Assembly: GCF_014764505.1 (NCBI RefSeq) | Contig: NZ_JACXWX010000012.1 | Span: 62,001-126,000 of the forward strand | Reading direction: 5' to 3' | DNA length: 64,000 bases | DNA from: Phormidium tenue FACHB-886 | Lineage (GTDB): Bacteria; Cyanobacteriota; Cyanobacteriia; Elainellales; Elainellaceae | Part shown: piece after piece, positions 9,401 to 18,366 of the stretch | Position numbering within the stretch: position 1 is the stretch's first letter | Layout: each line of letters begins with the position of its first letter | The notes under the pieces: model-generated | The model's input: only the letters and a program-made list of their open reading frames with translations | Databases searched by the model: none | Told to the model about the DNA's origin: nothing | Made by a program: the position numbers and the translations under genes

Positions 9401-9440
9401 TATGGAGTAGATGCTGATTATATGGAGTAGATGCTGATTA
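9401..9440. repeat. Perfect 20-bp tandem duplication between obg and patatin gene
   Basis: TATGGAGTAGATGCTGATTA is repeated exactly (9401-9420 and 9421-9440). It starts 4 bases after the obg stop, and the second copy supplies the TAA stop codon of the convergent patatin gene (9438-9440). Probably a recent slippage event. Confidence 0.9.
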
Positions 9441-10520
9441 TAGGTAGGGCGATCGCATTTTAGGGAAGCTGAACCTAGATGGCGACAGCTGGTGAGTTAG
9501 TAACTTACACAGCCGATCGAACTCGGTTTCTCTTTCTGCAATCATGCGCTTGGATAGCGCCATCAGGCGATGCAAGCTTGTGTCGCTAACATCATCCATT
9601 GCGTTGAATTCTTCGTTTAGCTCGGTCTGGAAGCGGTAGTAATTATCAGCGCTACCAGACGTTCTCAAAAGGCTGCTGAGCTGAGAATCGACAGCTTCGC
9701 TCTGCCCGTCAAACGTCATTTGAATAAAGGGCTGGATCCATTGCAGCTTACCCCATCCCCTTATTTGCTCGTAGGGATAAGGCTGAGCCATAGATCCAGT
9801 TCCTAGCGAAACGATCAGAATTTCCTTGAGATGCAATTCTTCCTGACGGTCGCGGTAGTAAGACATCTGTGCTTCGAGTAGCGCTAGTAACGTTGGATTG
9901 TTTGCATAGACTGCACCATCCACCAGTGAATAAATGCCACAGAGGGTATCGCGTTGAGCAGTTTCAATTTGATAAGGTTCAAAGAACGTGGGAGCTGCAG
10001 AGGTTGCCATTGCGGCTTGCTTTAGCGTAAAGCCGCTGCAGATTTTGCGGAAATTAAGGTCGCGATCGCAATCTTCTGCTCGACGATTGCTAGTGAAGAA
10101 AATGGGTTTGCGGAGTTGAGTGTCGTAGCTAGTAACGAACACCTCTTTTAAGGCAGCCGCGATTGGAGTATTGCCCAAATACTCTGTTAAAACGGCATCT
10201 TTGCAGTCTGCGCGGTGTTTAGGATTGAACAGACATTCATCGGTTTTGCCCGGAAAGATTTCTCTAAAAATGCGCTGTCCTTCTTGCCGATAGAGTTCAA
10301 CCAGGTCTTTCGCAGAATATTGCGGCTGGTCGAAATCATGATCGCCTGGTTTGGTCAAGCCCAGCGCCAAAATTCCGCCCGTTGAGGTTCCGGCAATCAT
10401 ATCAAACAGTTCGGCGATCGGCTGGCTGGTGCGCCGTTCAATTTCGGCTAGCATCATAGCCGGGATGATGCCGCGAATGCCGCCACCATCGATCGACAAA
10501 ATTTTGTATTTGTAAGTCAT
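9438..10520 (-). CDS. Patatin-like phospholipase
   Basis: Lipid acyl hydrolase with a Ser-Asp dyad, expected to release fatty acids from membrane lipids. The oxyanion loop is DGGGIRG (residues 11-17), the nucleophile Ser46 lies in GTSTG (44-48), and the catalytic Asp201 in DGAVYANNP. The protein has 360 residues and no signal peptide, so it should act in the cytoplasm or at the inner membrane face. It is divergent from an NB-ARC/WD40 gene across 366 bp. Patatins are effectors in some antiphage systems (CapV in CBASS), but no nucleotidyltransferase gene is present here, so a housekeeping lipase is equally possible. Confidence 0.9.
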   Translation of the reverse strand: MTYKYKILSIDGGGIRGIIPAMMLAEIERRTSQPIAELFDMIAGTSTGGILALGLTKPGDHDFDQPQYSAKDLVELYRQEGQRIFREIFPGKTDECLFNPKHRADCKDAVLTEYLGNTPIAAALKEVFVTSYDTQLRKPIFFTSNRRAEDCDRDLNFRKICSGFTLKQAAMATSAAPTFFEPYQIETAQRDTLCGIYSLVDGAVYANNPTLLALLEAQMSYYRDRQEELHLKEILIVSLGTGSMAQPYPYEQIRGWGKLQWIQPFIQMTFDGQSEAVDSQLSSLLRTSGSADNYYRFQTELNEEFNAMDDVSDTSLHRLMALSKRMIAERETEFDRLCKLLTHQLSPSRFSFPKMRSPYL

Positions 10521-10886
10521 CAGCGGATTCTTTAAAGGAGTATTGAGATGCAGTCAGGGTGAGGATAAATTTGCAAGATCGCGGTAGTGCAGCTTTAAAG
10601 AGGATGGGTAGCCAATAGCTTCAAGGTAGGAGAAACGAAACCTGCTGACACCTAACGCCCATTAGGAAGTTGATTAAGAAAAAGCAAATACTCCAAAAGT
10701 TGGTGCTTCACCGTCGCCAGCCGGAATTGTATAACTGTGAAGCTCCTATAGAGAAAATCGTTAATTCTGCTCAAATTTTCAGAATTAGTGGCATCCGATC
10801 GCTAGAGTTAAGCGTATTTGTAATGTACCTTAGCTCCAAAGCTTCAATTTTCTACCACTGACTCTACCCCATTCATTCACTCGTCC
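10521..10886. other. Divergent promoter region between patatin and NLR-like genes
   Basis: The 366 bases must hold the promoters of both divergent genes. No strong operator palindrome was seen. A 63-codon open frame at 10670-10861 has no ribosome binding site and no recognisable product and was not called. Confidence 0.4.
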
Positions 10887-13800
10887 ATGTCATCCTCTTC
10901 CCATTCCCAAGAGGAGGTGTTCCCTGACGCTTCTCAATCCTGGGATTTAGCACGGCTATACGCAGATTTAGAAAAGATTAAACGGCATTCCCTTTCCCGC
11001 ACCGAGAAAACCTGTTTGCGAGGTTTACTCTGTGGGGTTAATCCAAACGACATCGCCACCGCCCTGCACCGGCAGCCTCAGGGTTTACGAGTTGATTTAA
11101 CTCGGGGTTTGTATCGTTATGTAGAAGCTCTGTCCAAAGGAAAGGTAAAAAACTGGCGAGAAATCCCAGCTTTGTTAGAGCAGAGTGGATATCGGCAGCC
11201 GCCTCAGCTCACGCTGTTAGAAGCAACTCCACCGCTAGCTCAGGCTGTAGCTCGACAAGACTGGGGAGAAGCCCCCGCTGTGCCGTTGTTTTACGATCGC
11301 ACTGCAGACCTGCGCACCCTCACGCGCTGGATTAGTACCGATCGCTGTCGCTTAGTCGGGATCTTGGGCATGGGGGGCATCGGCAAAACTGCGCTCTCAG
11401 TTAAGCTAGCGCAGCAGATCCAGGGTGAGTTTGAGGCGGTGGTTTGGCGATCGCTGCGAGATGCACCTGATCTCAACGATCTGCTGACTACCCTGCTGCT
11501 GTTTTTGCTGCCGCTTAAAAGTTTGCCAGAATCAGTGTCGGATAAGCTAGCGCAGTTGATGGATTGCCTGCGAGAAAAGCGCTGTCTCATCGTATTGGAT
11601 AATGTGGAGGCGCTGTTTCAGGCGGGAGCGCGATCGGGAACCTACCGCTCGGGCTATGAGGGTTATGAGATTTTATTTCAGCAGATTGCACAGCTGGCAC
11701 ACCAAAGCTGCTTGGTGATCACGAGCCGCGAAAAACCGCTCGATTTAAGTCTTTGGCAAGAACAAAGCCTGCCTGTGCAAGTGCTGCACCTGCGCGGGTT
11801 GGTGGCTAGCGGAGGGCAAAAGCTACTGCAAAGCAAAGGCATTACCGGCTCTGCCGAGGAGATTCAGCAGCTCGTGCAGTGCTATGAGGGCAACCCGCTG
11901 GCGTTAAAAATGATTGCCACATCGATTCAAACGCTGATGGGCGGTAGCCTCACTGACTTCTTCCAGCAGGGAGTTACTGTTTTTAATGGGATTCGTCGTT
12001 TGCTAGATCAGCAAATCGATCGGCTCTCTGATCTAGAACTGCAGATCATGGCGTGGCTAGCGATCAACCGCGAACCTGTCAGCCTCAAAACGCTACAGGC
12101 AGATCTAACCCCAGCGCCTACCACTGCCACCCTGCTAGAAGCGCTGGAATCTTTGCAGTGGCGATCGCTGATTGAACAAGCGACGTTGCGGTTCACGCAG
12201 CAGCCTGTGATTATGGAGTACATGACCGAGCGGTTGATTGAGCAACTCTGTGAGGAGATTGCTAGAGCCAAAGGAGACGATTGCAAAATTAACCTGCTGC
12301 AGCGTTATGCCCTGATGAAGGCAACCGCGAAAGACTACATCCGGGAGCGGCAAGTCAGAGTTATTGTGGAACCGCTGCTGCAACGGACGATCGATCGGCT
12401 GGGAACTGAAGCGAACCTCGTTGAACACCTGCATCAGATCTTGCGCCACCTGCGACGGGAGCCCCAGACGGCTGGCTATGCCGTTGGAAATCTGTTGAAT
12501 TTGTTTCGCTGGCTGCGGGTCGATTTAAAAAACACTGATTTTTCTCGCTGTCCGGTCTGGCAAGCGTATCTTGCAGATGTAAAGTTGCACCGGGTGAACT
12601 TTGCAGAAGCTGAATTTAGGCAATCGGTATTTGCCGAGACTTTTGGCGGCATTTCTTGTGTTGCCTTTAATCCAGATGGAAAGCAGCTAGCTACTAGCGA
12701 TACCAGCGGTGACGTTCAAGTATGGGATTTAGGAACGGGACAGCAGCAGGTGGCGCTACAAGCAGACACCGTTTGGACTTGGGCAGTAGCATTTAGCCCG
12801 AATGGACAAGTTTTGGCAAGTGCAGGCGATGATTATGCCGTTAAGCTGTGGGAAATTGAGACTGGCAAGAGCTTACGGGTTTTGCAGGGGCATAGCCACA
12901 CCGTCAACACGATCGCCTTTAACCCCAATGGACAACTTCTAGCCAGCGGTGGTCAGGACACAACGATTCGGCTCTGGTCAACGAAAACTCTCACTGATCC
13001 GATCGTTTTAGAAGGGCATACAGGGCGCGTTTGGTCGGTAGGGTTTAGTCCGGATGGGCAAACCTTGGTTAGCGGGTCAGAAGATTGCACCCTCAAGCTA
13101 TGGGATGTGCGAACTGGCAACTGTGTGCAGACCTTTGTAGGACATGGCGATTGGATCAAATCGGTAGCATTCAGTGCCAATGGGCAATGGCTGGCAAGCG
13201 GCAGCTTCGATGGCACGATTCGGCTGTGGGCGATCGCCATAGGGGAGTGCCTCAACGTCTGGCAGGCACATCAGGGTTGCGTCACGACGGTTGCCTTTAG
13301 TCGAGCGCCATCTGGCTCAATGGCAGCAGGCAGTCTTGCCAGCAGCAGCTACGACCAAACGGTGAAACTTTGGGACGTGATTACGGCAACCTGCCTGCGA
13401 ACCTGGCAGGCACACAGCAGCCGGGTTTGGTCGGTGGCATTTAGCCCCACAGGAGAACAGCTTGCCAGCGGCGGCGATGACCATGCCACCCGACTGTGGG
13501 ATGTTGCCACCGGACACTGTGCCAAGACCTGGAAAGGACATACGAATGGTGTTCTCTCCTTGGCGCTGAGCAGCGATCGCACTTGCCTTGCCAGTGGGCA
13601 CGAAGACCAGACGATCAAACTTTGGCACTCCCAGACGGGACAATTCCTGAGAACACTGTGGGGACATACCAATCGGGTTTGGTCGGTGGCATTTGCGCCC
13701 GATAGTGCCAGCTCTCATCGGTTGGCAAGTGGCAGTGCCGATCGCACTATTAAACTGTGGGATGTCCAAACTGGGCAGTACTTGACCACACTACAAGGGC

Positions 13801-14543
13801 ATACCAGCTGGGTCTGGTCGGTGGCATTTAGCCCCACGGGAGAACAGCTTGCCAGTGGCAGCTATGATCAAACGGTGCGACTTTGGGAGACGGGCACTGG
13901 CGAATGCCTCAGGACTTTGAGCGGCCATATCGCGCCGGTTGTGGGGGTGTCCTTCAGTCCAGATGGGCAACGGCTAGCAAGCAGCAGTTTTGATACCACA
14001 ATCAGGCTGTGGGATATCTCTAGCGGTGAGTGCTTGCAAAGCCTGCAGGGGCATCAGCAAAGCGTTTGGCAAATTGCCTTCAGTCCGGATGGCAGCCAGC
14101 TTGCTAGCTGTAGCTACGACAAAACTGTGAAGCTGTGGAATACCCGCACTGGAGAGTGCCTATGTACATTTGAAGGACATACTAATCCTGTTGTGGGTTT
14201 GGTGTTTAGCCCAAATGGGCAACAGATCGCCAGCAGCAGTTTTGATCGCACCGTCAAACTTTGGGATGTGCAGACTGGACGGTTGATTCGCAGTTTTGCG
14301 GGGCATACAAAACCAGTCTATTCGCTAGTGTTCGAGGCGATCGATCCGGGCTCTTCCCCATCCTTGCTTAGCAGCAGCTTTGATGAAACCATCCGTTTTT
14401 GGGACACCGATGGAACTTGCCGACGCATCTTGAAAGTCCCACGCCCCTATGAAGGCATGACGATCGCCAGAGCAACGGGTATTACAGAAGCACAAAAGGC
14501 AACGCTGCTGGCATTGGGAGCGATCGGAGATACTAGTCCATAG
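10887..14543 (+). CDS. NLR-like STAND NTPase: N-terminal HTH-like domain, NB-ARC, 14 WD40 repeats
   Basis: A 1218-residue signal-sensing ATPase. Residues about 18-100 form a helical domain (LSRTEKTCLRGLLCGVNP) of the HTH-like kind often found at the start of cyanobacterial STAND proteins. NB-ARC follows: P-loop GMGGIGKT (161-168), Walker B CLIVLDNVEALF (233-244), CLVITSREKP and GNPLALKM. A winged-helix/helical stretch to about residue 580 leads to fourteen WD40 units, enough for two seven-bladed propellers. The C-terminus has the tail PRPYEGM...GITEAQKATLLALGA that I associate with this family. No effector domain is fused. The likely effector or partner is the ABC-class ATPase 17 bp downstream or the divergent patatin. 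The ligand is unknown. Confidence 0.93.
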   Translation: MSSSSHSQEEVFPDASQSWDLARLYADLEKIKRHSLSRTEKTCLRGLLCGVNPNDIATALHRQPQGLRVDLTRGLYRYVEALSKGKVKNWREIPALLEQSGYRQPPQLTLLEATPPLAQAVARQDWGEAPAVPLFYDRTADLRTLTRWISTDRCRLVGILGMGGIGKTALSVKLAQQIQGEFEAVVWRSLRDAPDLNDLLTTLLLFLLPLKSLPESVSDKLAQLMDCLREKRCLIVLDNVEALFQAGARSGTYRSGYEGYEILFQQIAQLAHQSCLVITSREKPLDLSLWQEQSLPVQVLHLRGLVASGGQKLLQSKGITGSAEEIQQLVQCYEGNPLALKMIATSIQTLMGGSLTDFFQQGVTVFNGIRRLLDQQIDRLSDLELQIMAWLAINREPVSLKTLQADLTPAPTTATLLEALESLQWRSLIEQATLRFTQQPVIMEYMTERLIEQLCEEIARAKGDDCKINLLQRYALMKATAKDYIRERQVRVIVEPLLQRTIDRLGTEANLVEHLHQILRHLRREPQTAGYAVGNLLNLFRWLRVDLKNTDFSRCPVWQAYLADVKLHRVNFAEAEFRQSVFAETFGGISCVAFNPDGKQLATSDTSGDVQVWDLGTGQQQVALQADTVWTWAVAFSPNGQVLASAGDDYAVKLWEIETGKSLRVLQGHSHTVNTIAFNPNGQLLASGGQDTTIRLWSTKTLTDPIVLEGHTGRVWSVGFSPDGQTLVSGSEDCTLKLWDVRTGNCVQTFVGHGDWIKSVAFSANGQWLASGSFDGTIRLWAIAIGECLNVWQAHQGCVTTVAFSRAPSGSMAAGSLASSSYDQTVKLWDVITATCLRTWQAHSSRVWSVAFSPTGEQLASGGDDHATRLWDVATGHCAKTWKGHTNGVLSLALSSDRTCLASGHEDQTIKLWHSQTGQFLRTLWGHTNRVWSVAFAPDSASSHRLASGSADRTIKLWDVQTGQYLTTLQGHTSWVWSVAFSPTGEQLASGSYDQTVRLWETGTGECLRTLSGHIAPVVGVSFSPDGQRLASSSFDTTIRLWDISSGECLQSLQGHQQSVWQIAFSPDGSQLASCSYDKTVKLWNTRTGECLCTFEGHTNPVVGLVFSPNGQQIASSSFDRTVKLWDVQTGRLIRSFAGHTKPVYSLVFEAIDPGSSPSLLSSSFDETIRFWDTDGTCRRILKVPRPYEGMTIARATGITEAQKATLLALGAIGDTSP

Positions 14544-14560
14544 CAATTTCTCTTCATTTT

Positions 14561-16303
14561 ATGGCAAGCTTTCAGGCTCTCTACGATCGGTTGATTGCCC
14601 TCGATCAGCGCAGCTACAAAGCATATCAACAGATTCAGGGCAGCCATCAGTTTGCCGACTTTTTGCTGATCGTGGATCATGTCCAGGGCGATCCGTTTGC
14701 GGCTCCTTCGCGGCTGCGAGTACAGATTCCCCAGGCAAAAGCCGGCTTCCCGAAAGCGTTGTATTGCTCTGCCGCCAGAGAAGTTGCCCTGCGAGATTAT
14801 CTCAACCGCCAGTTTGATCGCGTTGCAGCAACCTTGCGTGAAAAGCGCGGCAGCGGCAGAAGTGGGCTAATCGCTATCGCTGTGCCCAGCCAGCAGATCT
14901 TAAACCGCACTGCTGTTCTAATTGATGACGATCGGGTGGAAGCGCGATTTGTAGTGGGGTTACCTGCCCGAGGACGCAGCATTTTAGGGCGGCAGGCAGC
15001 CGAATTGCTCTGCGAGGATCTAGTGCAAGTAGTGCGGCGATCGCTGTTCTATGCGGCGCTAGATGCCACGGCCATTCAAACCCAGGTCGAAACGGCAGAA
15101 GATGCAGATTGGCTGCGGCAAGCCCTGGCAGCACAGCACCTAGTTGCCTTTGTCCCGGATGGCGCAATTCTACCTCGTCGAAGCGGCATTAACGATCAAC
15201 CGTTGACTGACCGCGCCTTGTCCTTCCGGTCTCCAGATGGGCTGCGCGTTGAGTTCGACCGCCCCAATCAGGGCAAGATCAGCGGTATGGGCATTCCAGA
15301 AGGCGTAACGCTGATTGTCGGCGGCGGCTATCACGGTAAGTCAACGCTGCTGAAGGCGATCGCTGCGGGCATTTACAATCACATCCCCGGCGACGGACGT
15401 GAACAGATTGTTACGGAGCCAACGGCAGTCAAGATTCGCGCAGAAGATGGACGGAGTATTGTTCGCGTTAATCTTTTACCCTTCATCAACCACCTGCCTC
15501 AAGGACGATCGACCAGGCAGTTCTCTAGCGAGAATGCCAGCGGCAGCACGTCGCAAGCTGCCAATATCTTAGAAGCTCTAGAAGTGGGAGCGAAGCTGCT
15601 GTTGCTGGATGAAGACACCTGCGCCACAAACTTTATGATCCGCGATCGCCGAATGCAAGCGTTGATTAGCAAAGACAAAGAGCCGATCACGCCCTTCATT
15701 GACAAGATTCGCCAGCTTTACCAGGACTATAGGGTTTCTACCGTGCTGGTGATGGGCGGCAGCGGCGATTACTTAGAGGTGGCAGACACAGTGGTTGCAA
15801 TGGAAGATTTTCAGCCTCAAGAGGTGACAGGACAAGCCAAAGCGATCGTCTCTCGCTATGCGACCGATCGAGCCAGTGAGGGCGGTGACTCTTTTGGTAC
15901 ATTGCTGCCACGAGTGCCCATCGCAAAGCGGTTAGATTCCCCCAGGCAGGGCAAACAGCAGGATGAAGCAGACCCTCCCCGGAGTCCCCGGACAAAGGTA
16001 CGGGACTTGGATGAGTTGGTGTTTGGTGCAGAAGAAATGGATCTGTCTGCCGTTGAGCAGCTTGTGGAGGTGGGGCAGTTGCGGGCAATTGGGGCAGCGC
16101 TCAGCTACCTGCAATCCCACTACTTGAACGATCGTCGCACCCTATCGGAAATAGTTAATGCAGTGATGGCAGATGTAGCGCTAAACGGATTGGATGGGCT
16201 GACGAGCTACCCGCAGGGCGATCTGGTTGAGTTTCGAGCGCTAGAGCTAGCGGCAGTGCTGAACCGACTGCGATCGCTGGAAATTCAGGAGCAACCCTAC
16301 TGA
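14561..16303 (+). CDS. Predicted ABC-class ATPase (PF09818-like)
   Basis: 580-residue soluble ATPase of the uncharacterised ABC_ATPase family, not a transporter subunit. The N-terminal half (residues about 1-240) is the family-specific domain with IQGSHQFADF and DPFAAPSRLRVQIP. The P-loop is GGGYHGKST (about 254-262), a signature-like region is SSENASGSTSQAAN, and Walker B with catalytic acid is LLLLDEDTCATNFMIRD (about 346-362). A distal segment LVMGGSGDYLEVADTVVAM gives the switch region. It begins 17 bp after the NB-ARC/WD40 stop, so the two are probably co-transcribed. The physiological role of the family is not established. Confidence 0.9.
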   Translation: MASFQALYDRLIALDQRSYKAYQQIQGSHQFADFLLIVDHVQGDPFAAPSRLRVQIPQAKAGFPKALYCSAAREVALRDYLNRQFDRVAATLREKRGSGRSGLIAIAVPSQQILNRTAVLIDDDRVEARFVVGLPARGRSILGRQAAELLCEDLVQVVRRSLFYAALDATAIQTQVETAEDADWLRQALAAQHLVAFVPDGAILPRRSGINDQPLTDRALSFRSPDGLRVEFDRPNQGKISGMGIPEGVTLIVGGGYHGKSTLLKAIAAGIYNHIPGDGREQIVTEPTAVKIRAEDGRSIVRVNLLPFINHLPQGRSTRQFSSENASGSTSQAANILEALEVGAKLLLLDEDTCATNFMIRDRRMQALISKDKEPITPFIDKIRQLYQDYRVSTVLVMGGSGDYLEVADTVVAMEDFQPQEVTGQAKAIVSRYATDRASEGGDSFGTLLPRVPIAKRLDSPRQGKQQDEADPPRSPRTKVRDLDELVFGAEEMDLSAVEQLVEVGQLRAIGAALSYLQSHYLNDRRTLSEIVNAVMADVALNGLDGLTSYPQGDLVEFRALELAAVLNRLRSLEIQEQPY

Positions 16304-16372
16304 GGTTTAGACAATACTTAGACAATACACAGTGCGGCGGTTAACCTGATGTCTTGCGCGTCTTCATGTTGT

Positions 16373-17100
16373 CTAATGGTTCTGCGGTTGCCTGCTCTGG
16401 GAGCGCAGCAAATCTCGCTTGCCTAAGGCTTCTCCTTCCTCAAGCAAATTGCGCGGCTGAGTTGACCAACTGCACTGGACACAGACCTGTCGTGCAGTTG
16501 CCTTTAGAGGTAGATTCAACTTGTGGCTGCATTTTGGACAGTTTTCTAACGGCTGTAACGTCGAGGGAATTGAGGCAGGCGGCTGGTCGCTTTGGCTAAT
16601 CTGAATCCACAAGGCCGCGACTGAGGAGCCAGGGTCAGCTGGGCTGTTTCGAGGAGCCGAACTGGACTGGAGATGAGCTGTCTCTGAAGCAGCTGAAGTG
16701 TTTAAGGGAATCGCTTGAGGGGTATCTGCCTTCTGAGGACGGGGCGATCGATGACTCAGAAGGCGATCGACTTTCCCTCCAGTACTGCCAGCCTGGGAAT
16801 TAGTGTTTCTAGCAGTGCGACTCGCTGCTGCAGAGACTGCAACTCGTCCGGCTGTGCTACTGAGATTTGTGCGGGAGGCAGACTGGATGGGTCTTGCCGT
16901 AGGGCTATTTGTAAAGCCTCCAGAATAACCTGCGCCTGTGTTTGCCCCGACTGCTCCATGCGCTGAGCAATTGCCGCAGCAACTTCGGGTGGCAGCTTGA
17001 CATCGATTGGGCGGTTCTCGTTCGGAAGAGCTTCGCTAATACTTGGGGGGCAGTTTAGGGCGGGGTCGTTCTCCGAAGAGAGTGGAAAGGAATCAGTCAT
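16373..17100 (-). CDS. RHH/coiled-coil/zinc-ribbon protein expressed by apparent -1 ribosomal frameshift
   Basis: Two overlapping frames make sense only when joined. The zero frame (17100-16756, 114 residues) has a ribbon-helix-helix-like segment (IDVKLPPEVAAAIAQRMEQS, about residues 31-50) and a leucine-rich coiled coil (LQSLQQRVALLETLIPRL), then ends abruptly in SIAF. The -1 frame, entered after Lys110, continues the coil as LEGKVDRLLSHRS. It stays open for 132 codons through a Ser/Pro/Ala linker and ends in a zinc ribbon with CPKC and CVQC 15 residues apart. The joined product would have 242 residues. A slippery heptamer and a hairpin sit at the junction. It may be a DNA-binding regulator. 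A one-base deletion (pseudogene) is the alternative. Confidence 0.7.
16728..16777 (-). promoter_or_regulatory. Candidate programmed -1 frameshift signal
   Basis: On the minus strand the heptamer GGGAAAG (16777-16771) lies in the register G GGA AAG of the zero frame, matching X XXY YYZ. The spacer TCGATC (16770-16765) is 6 nt. A perfect 10-bp stem follows, GCCTTCTGAG (16764-16755) with CTCAGAAGGC (16737-16728), around a 17-nt loop. The zero-frame TGA stop is inside the 5' arm. The -1 frame exits the site as K-V-D-R-L-L. Confidence 0.7.
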
Positions 17101-17625
17101 AGAAGTCAGGGAGTAGAACTAAGCGCAACAGACGATGAAGTTAAGATCGGCAGCTAAAGAAATGCTTTTACAGGGGTTGAACTGCAGTGGGTAGGATGCG
17201 CCTGCCTCAATACTCATGCTTGGGAGGATTAGCTTGGCAAGTGAGATACATAGAACTAAGAAAAATCTCTCATGCCGGCTGCTAAGTATGTGTACTGATT
17301 GTGCCAGTCTATAGCGAACAATCTCTGTATTTGCTTTAGAGTGCCCAAGGTTTTTTCCAGAATTGAAGCAGCGCAAAACTTGACATCTACCGTCATAGAA
17401 AACCTGTAGACATAAAACTTTACGTTTTAGTCAAAACAATTGAACTAGTTTGACCGAGAGCAGATACAATTCTGACAAAGCTAGGGCTTCTACAAGCCTC
17501 TAGGTTTAGCGTGATTTTGTGGTGCAGAGGCGGCTTTGTCCACCATGTACAACAAAATTGCCGATGCTCTCAAATCATCTGATGATTCACCTGAGTGATT
17601 CCGTTCTGCTATCCGGAGAACTGCC
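17101..17625. other. Intergenic region, no gene seen
   Basis: 525 bases between two divergent genes, so it must contain promoters for both. The minus-strand open frame of 85 codons at 17119-17376 has an unlikely composition, no ribosome binding site and no recognisable motif, and is treated as chance. Confidence 0.5.
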
Positions 17626-18231
17626 ATGCGCCTCGGCAAAGTTGTGAAGTCCAATTCTCACTGCGACTACATCGTGCAGGTGGACGATCGGATGGAGGTG
17701 AGGCAACCGCCACAGCCAGAAGACTATGGATTTGGCTGTTTTGTCAAATTGGAAGACGAGGGCGCTCGGCATTGGGCAGTGGGCGTAATCTACAACTCAC
17801 AGTTGTTTAACCCCATGTTCCTCAGCAATGGACCCCGCCTCACCAGCGACCCCGACCCGCTGTTTGCTCCAGATCTAATCATGGAAACCCGCACGCTGCT
17901 GGGTGTTGTGTTGATCGGCGCAATGGTCCAGCAAAGTAACCCCTGCTACGGCATCCATGGCATTCCTCGCGTGGTGGTTCCAGTAAATACACCCGTTTGC
18001 CGCATGACGACTGCTGAAATCTACCGCTTCCACCTCAACGAACTGCAGCGTCCCCAATTCTGCTACTACAGCCACCTGCTACGATTTGGCGGCAGCTTTG
18101 CCGCACAGCTCACGCTTCAGCTTTTAAAGGAGCTAGCAGACAGTCATTTATTTGATGGCGCCGAACAGCGAGCGCTAGAAATTCTTTGTAAAGAACTCTC
18201 CTGGAAAAATACCATGGGGGCAATGCGCTGA
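17626..18231 (+). CDS. Conserved hypothetical protein, possible HAS-barrel-like N-terminus
   Basis: 201-residue soluble protein. It begins MRLGKVVKSNSHCDYIVQVD, a beta-rich opening like that of HerA-type barrel domains in cyanobacterial proteins. Conserved-looking stretches are YGFGCFVKLED, HWAVGVIYNSQLFNP and IPRVVVPVNTPVC; the C-terminal part is helical (LTLQLLKELAD). No catalytic motif is evident. It ends 135 bp before hemC on the same strand. Recognition rests on resemblance only; the function is unknown. Confidence 0.75.
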   Translation: MRLGKVVKSNSHCDYIVQVDDRMEVRQPPQPEDYGFGCFVKLEDEGARHWAVGVIYNSQLFNPMFLSNGPRLTSDPDPLFAPDLIMETRTLLGVVLIGAMVQQSNPCYGIHGIPRVVVPVNTPVCRMTTAEIYRFHLNELQRPQFCYYSHLLRFGGSFAAQLTLQLLKELADSHLFDGAEQRALEILCKELSWKNTMGAMR

Positions 18232-18366
18232 AGGGTTTGGGCGGAGTGCAGGCAAGCGGGAGGCAGCATTGCAAAAAATAAACACCCGTCCCCCCACTGA
18301 GGTAAGCTGAAAAAGCGGATAAATCTGCCTCATGACAACTCCTGCATTTAAACCTCCTCTTCACAA

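Noticed and set aside
9438-10520. CBASS operon with patatin effector
   Set aside because: No CD-NTase, cap2 or cap3 gene is adjacent, so a CBASS label is not supported.
10670-10861. 63-codon plus-strand open frame before the NLR-like gene
   Set aside because: Composition and context look like chance; the real gene starts at 10887.
17119-17376. 85-codon minus-strand open frame
   Set aside because: No ribosome binding site, no motif, unlikely amino-acid pattern; it lies in a divergent promoter region.
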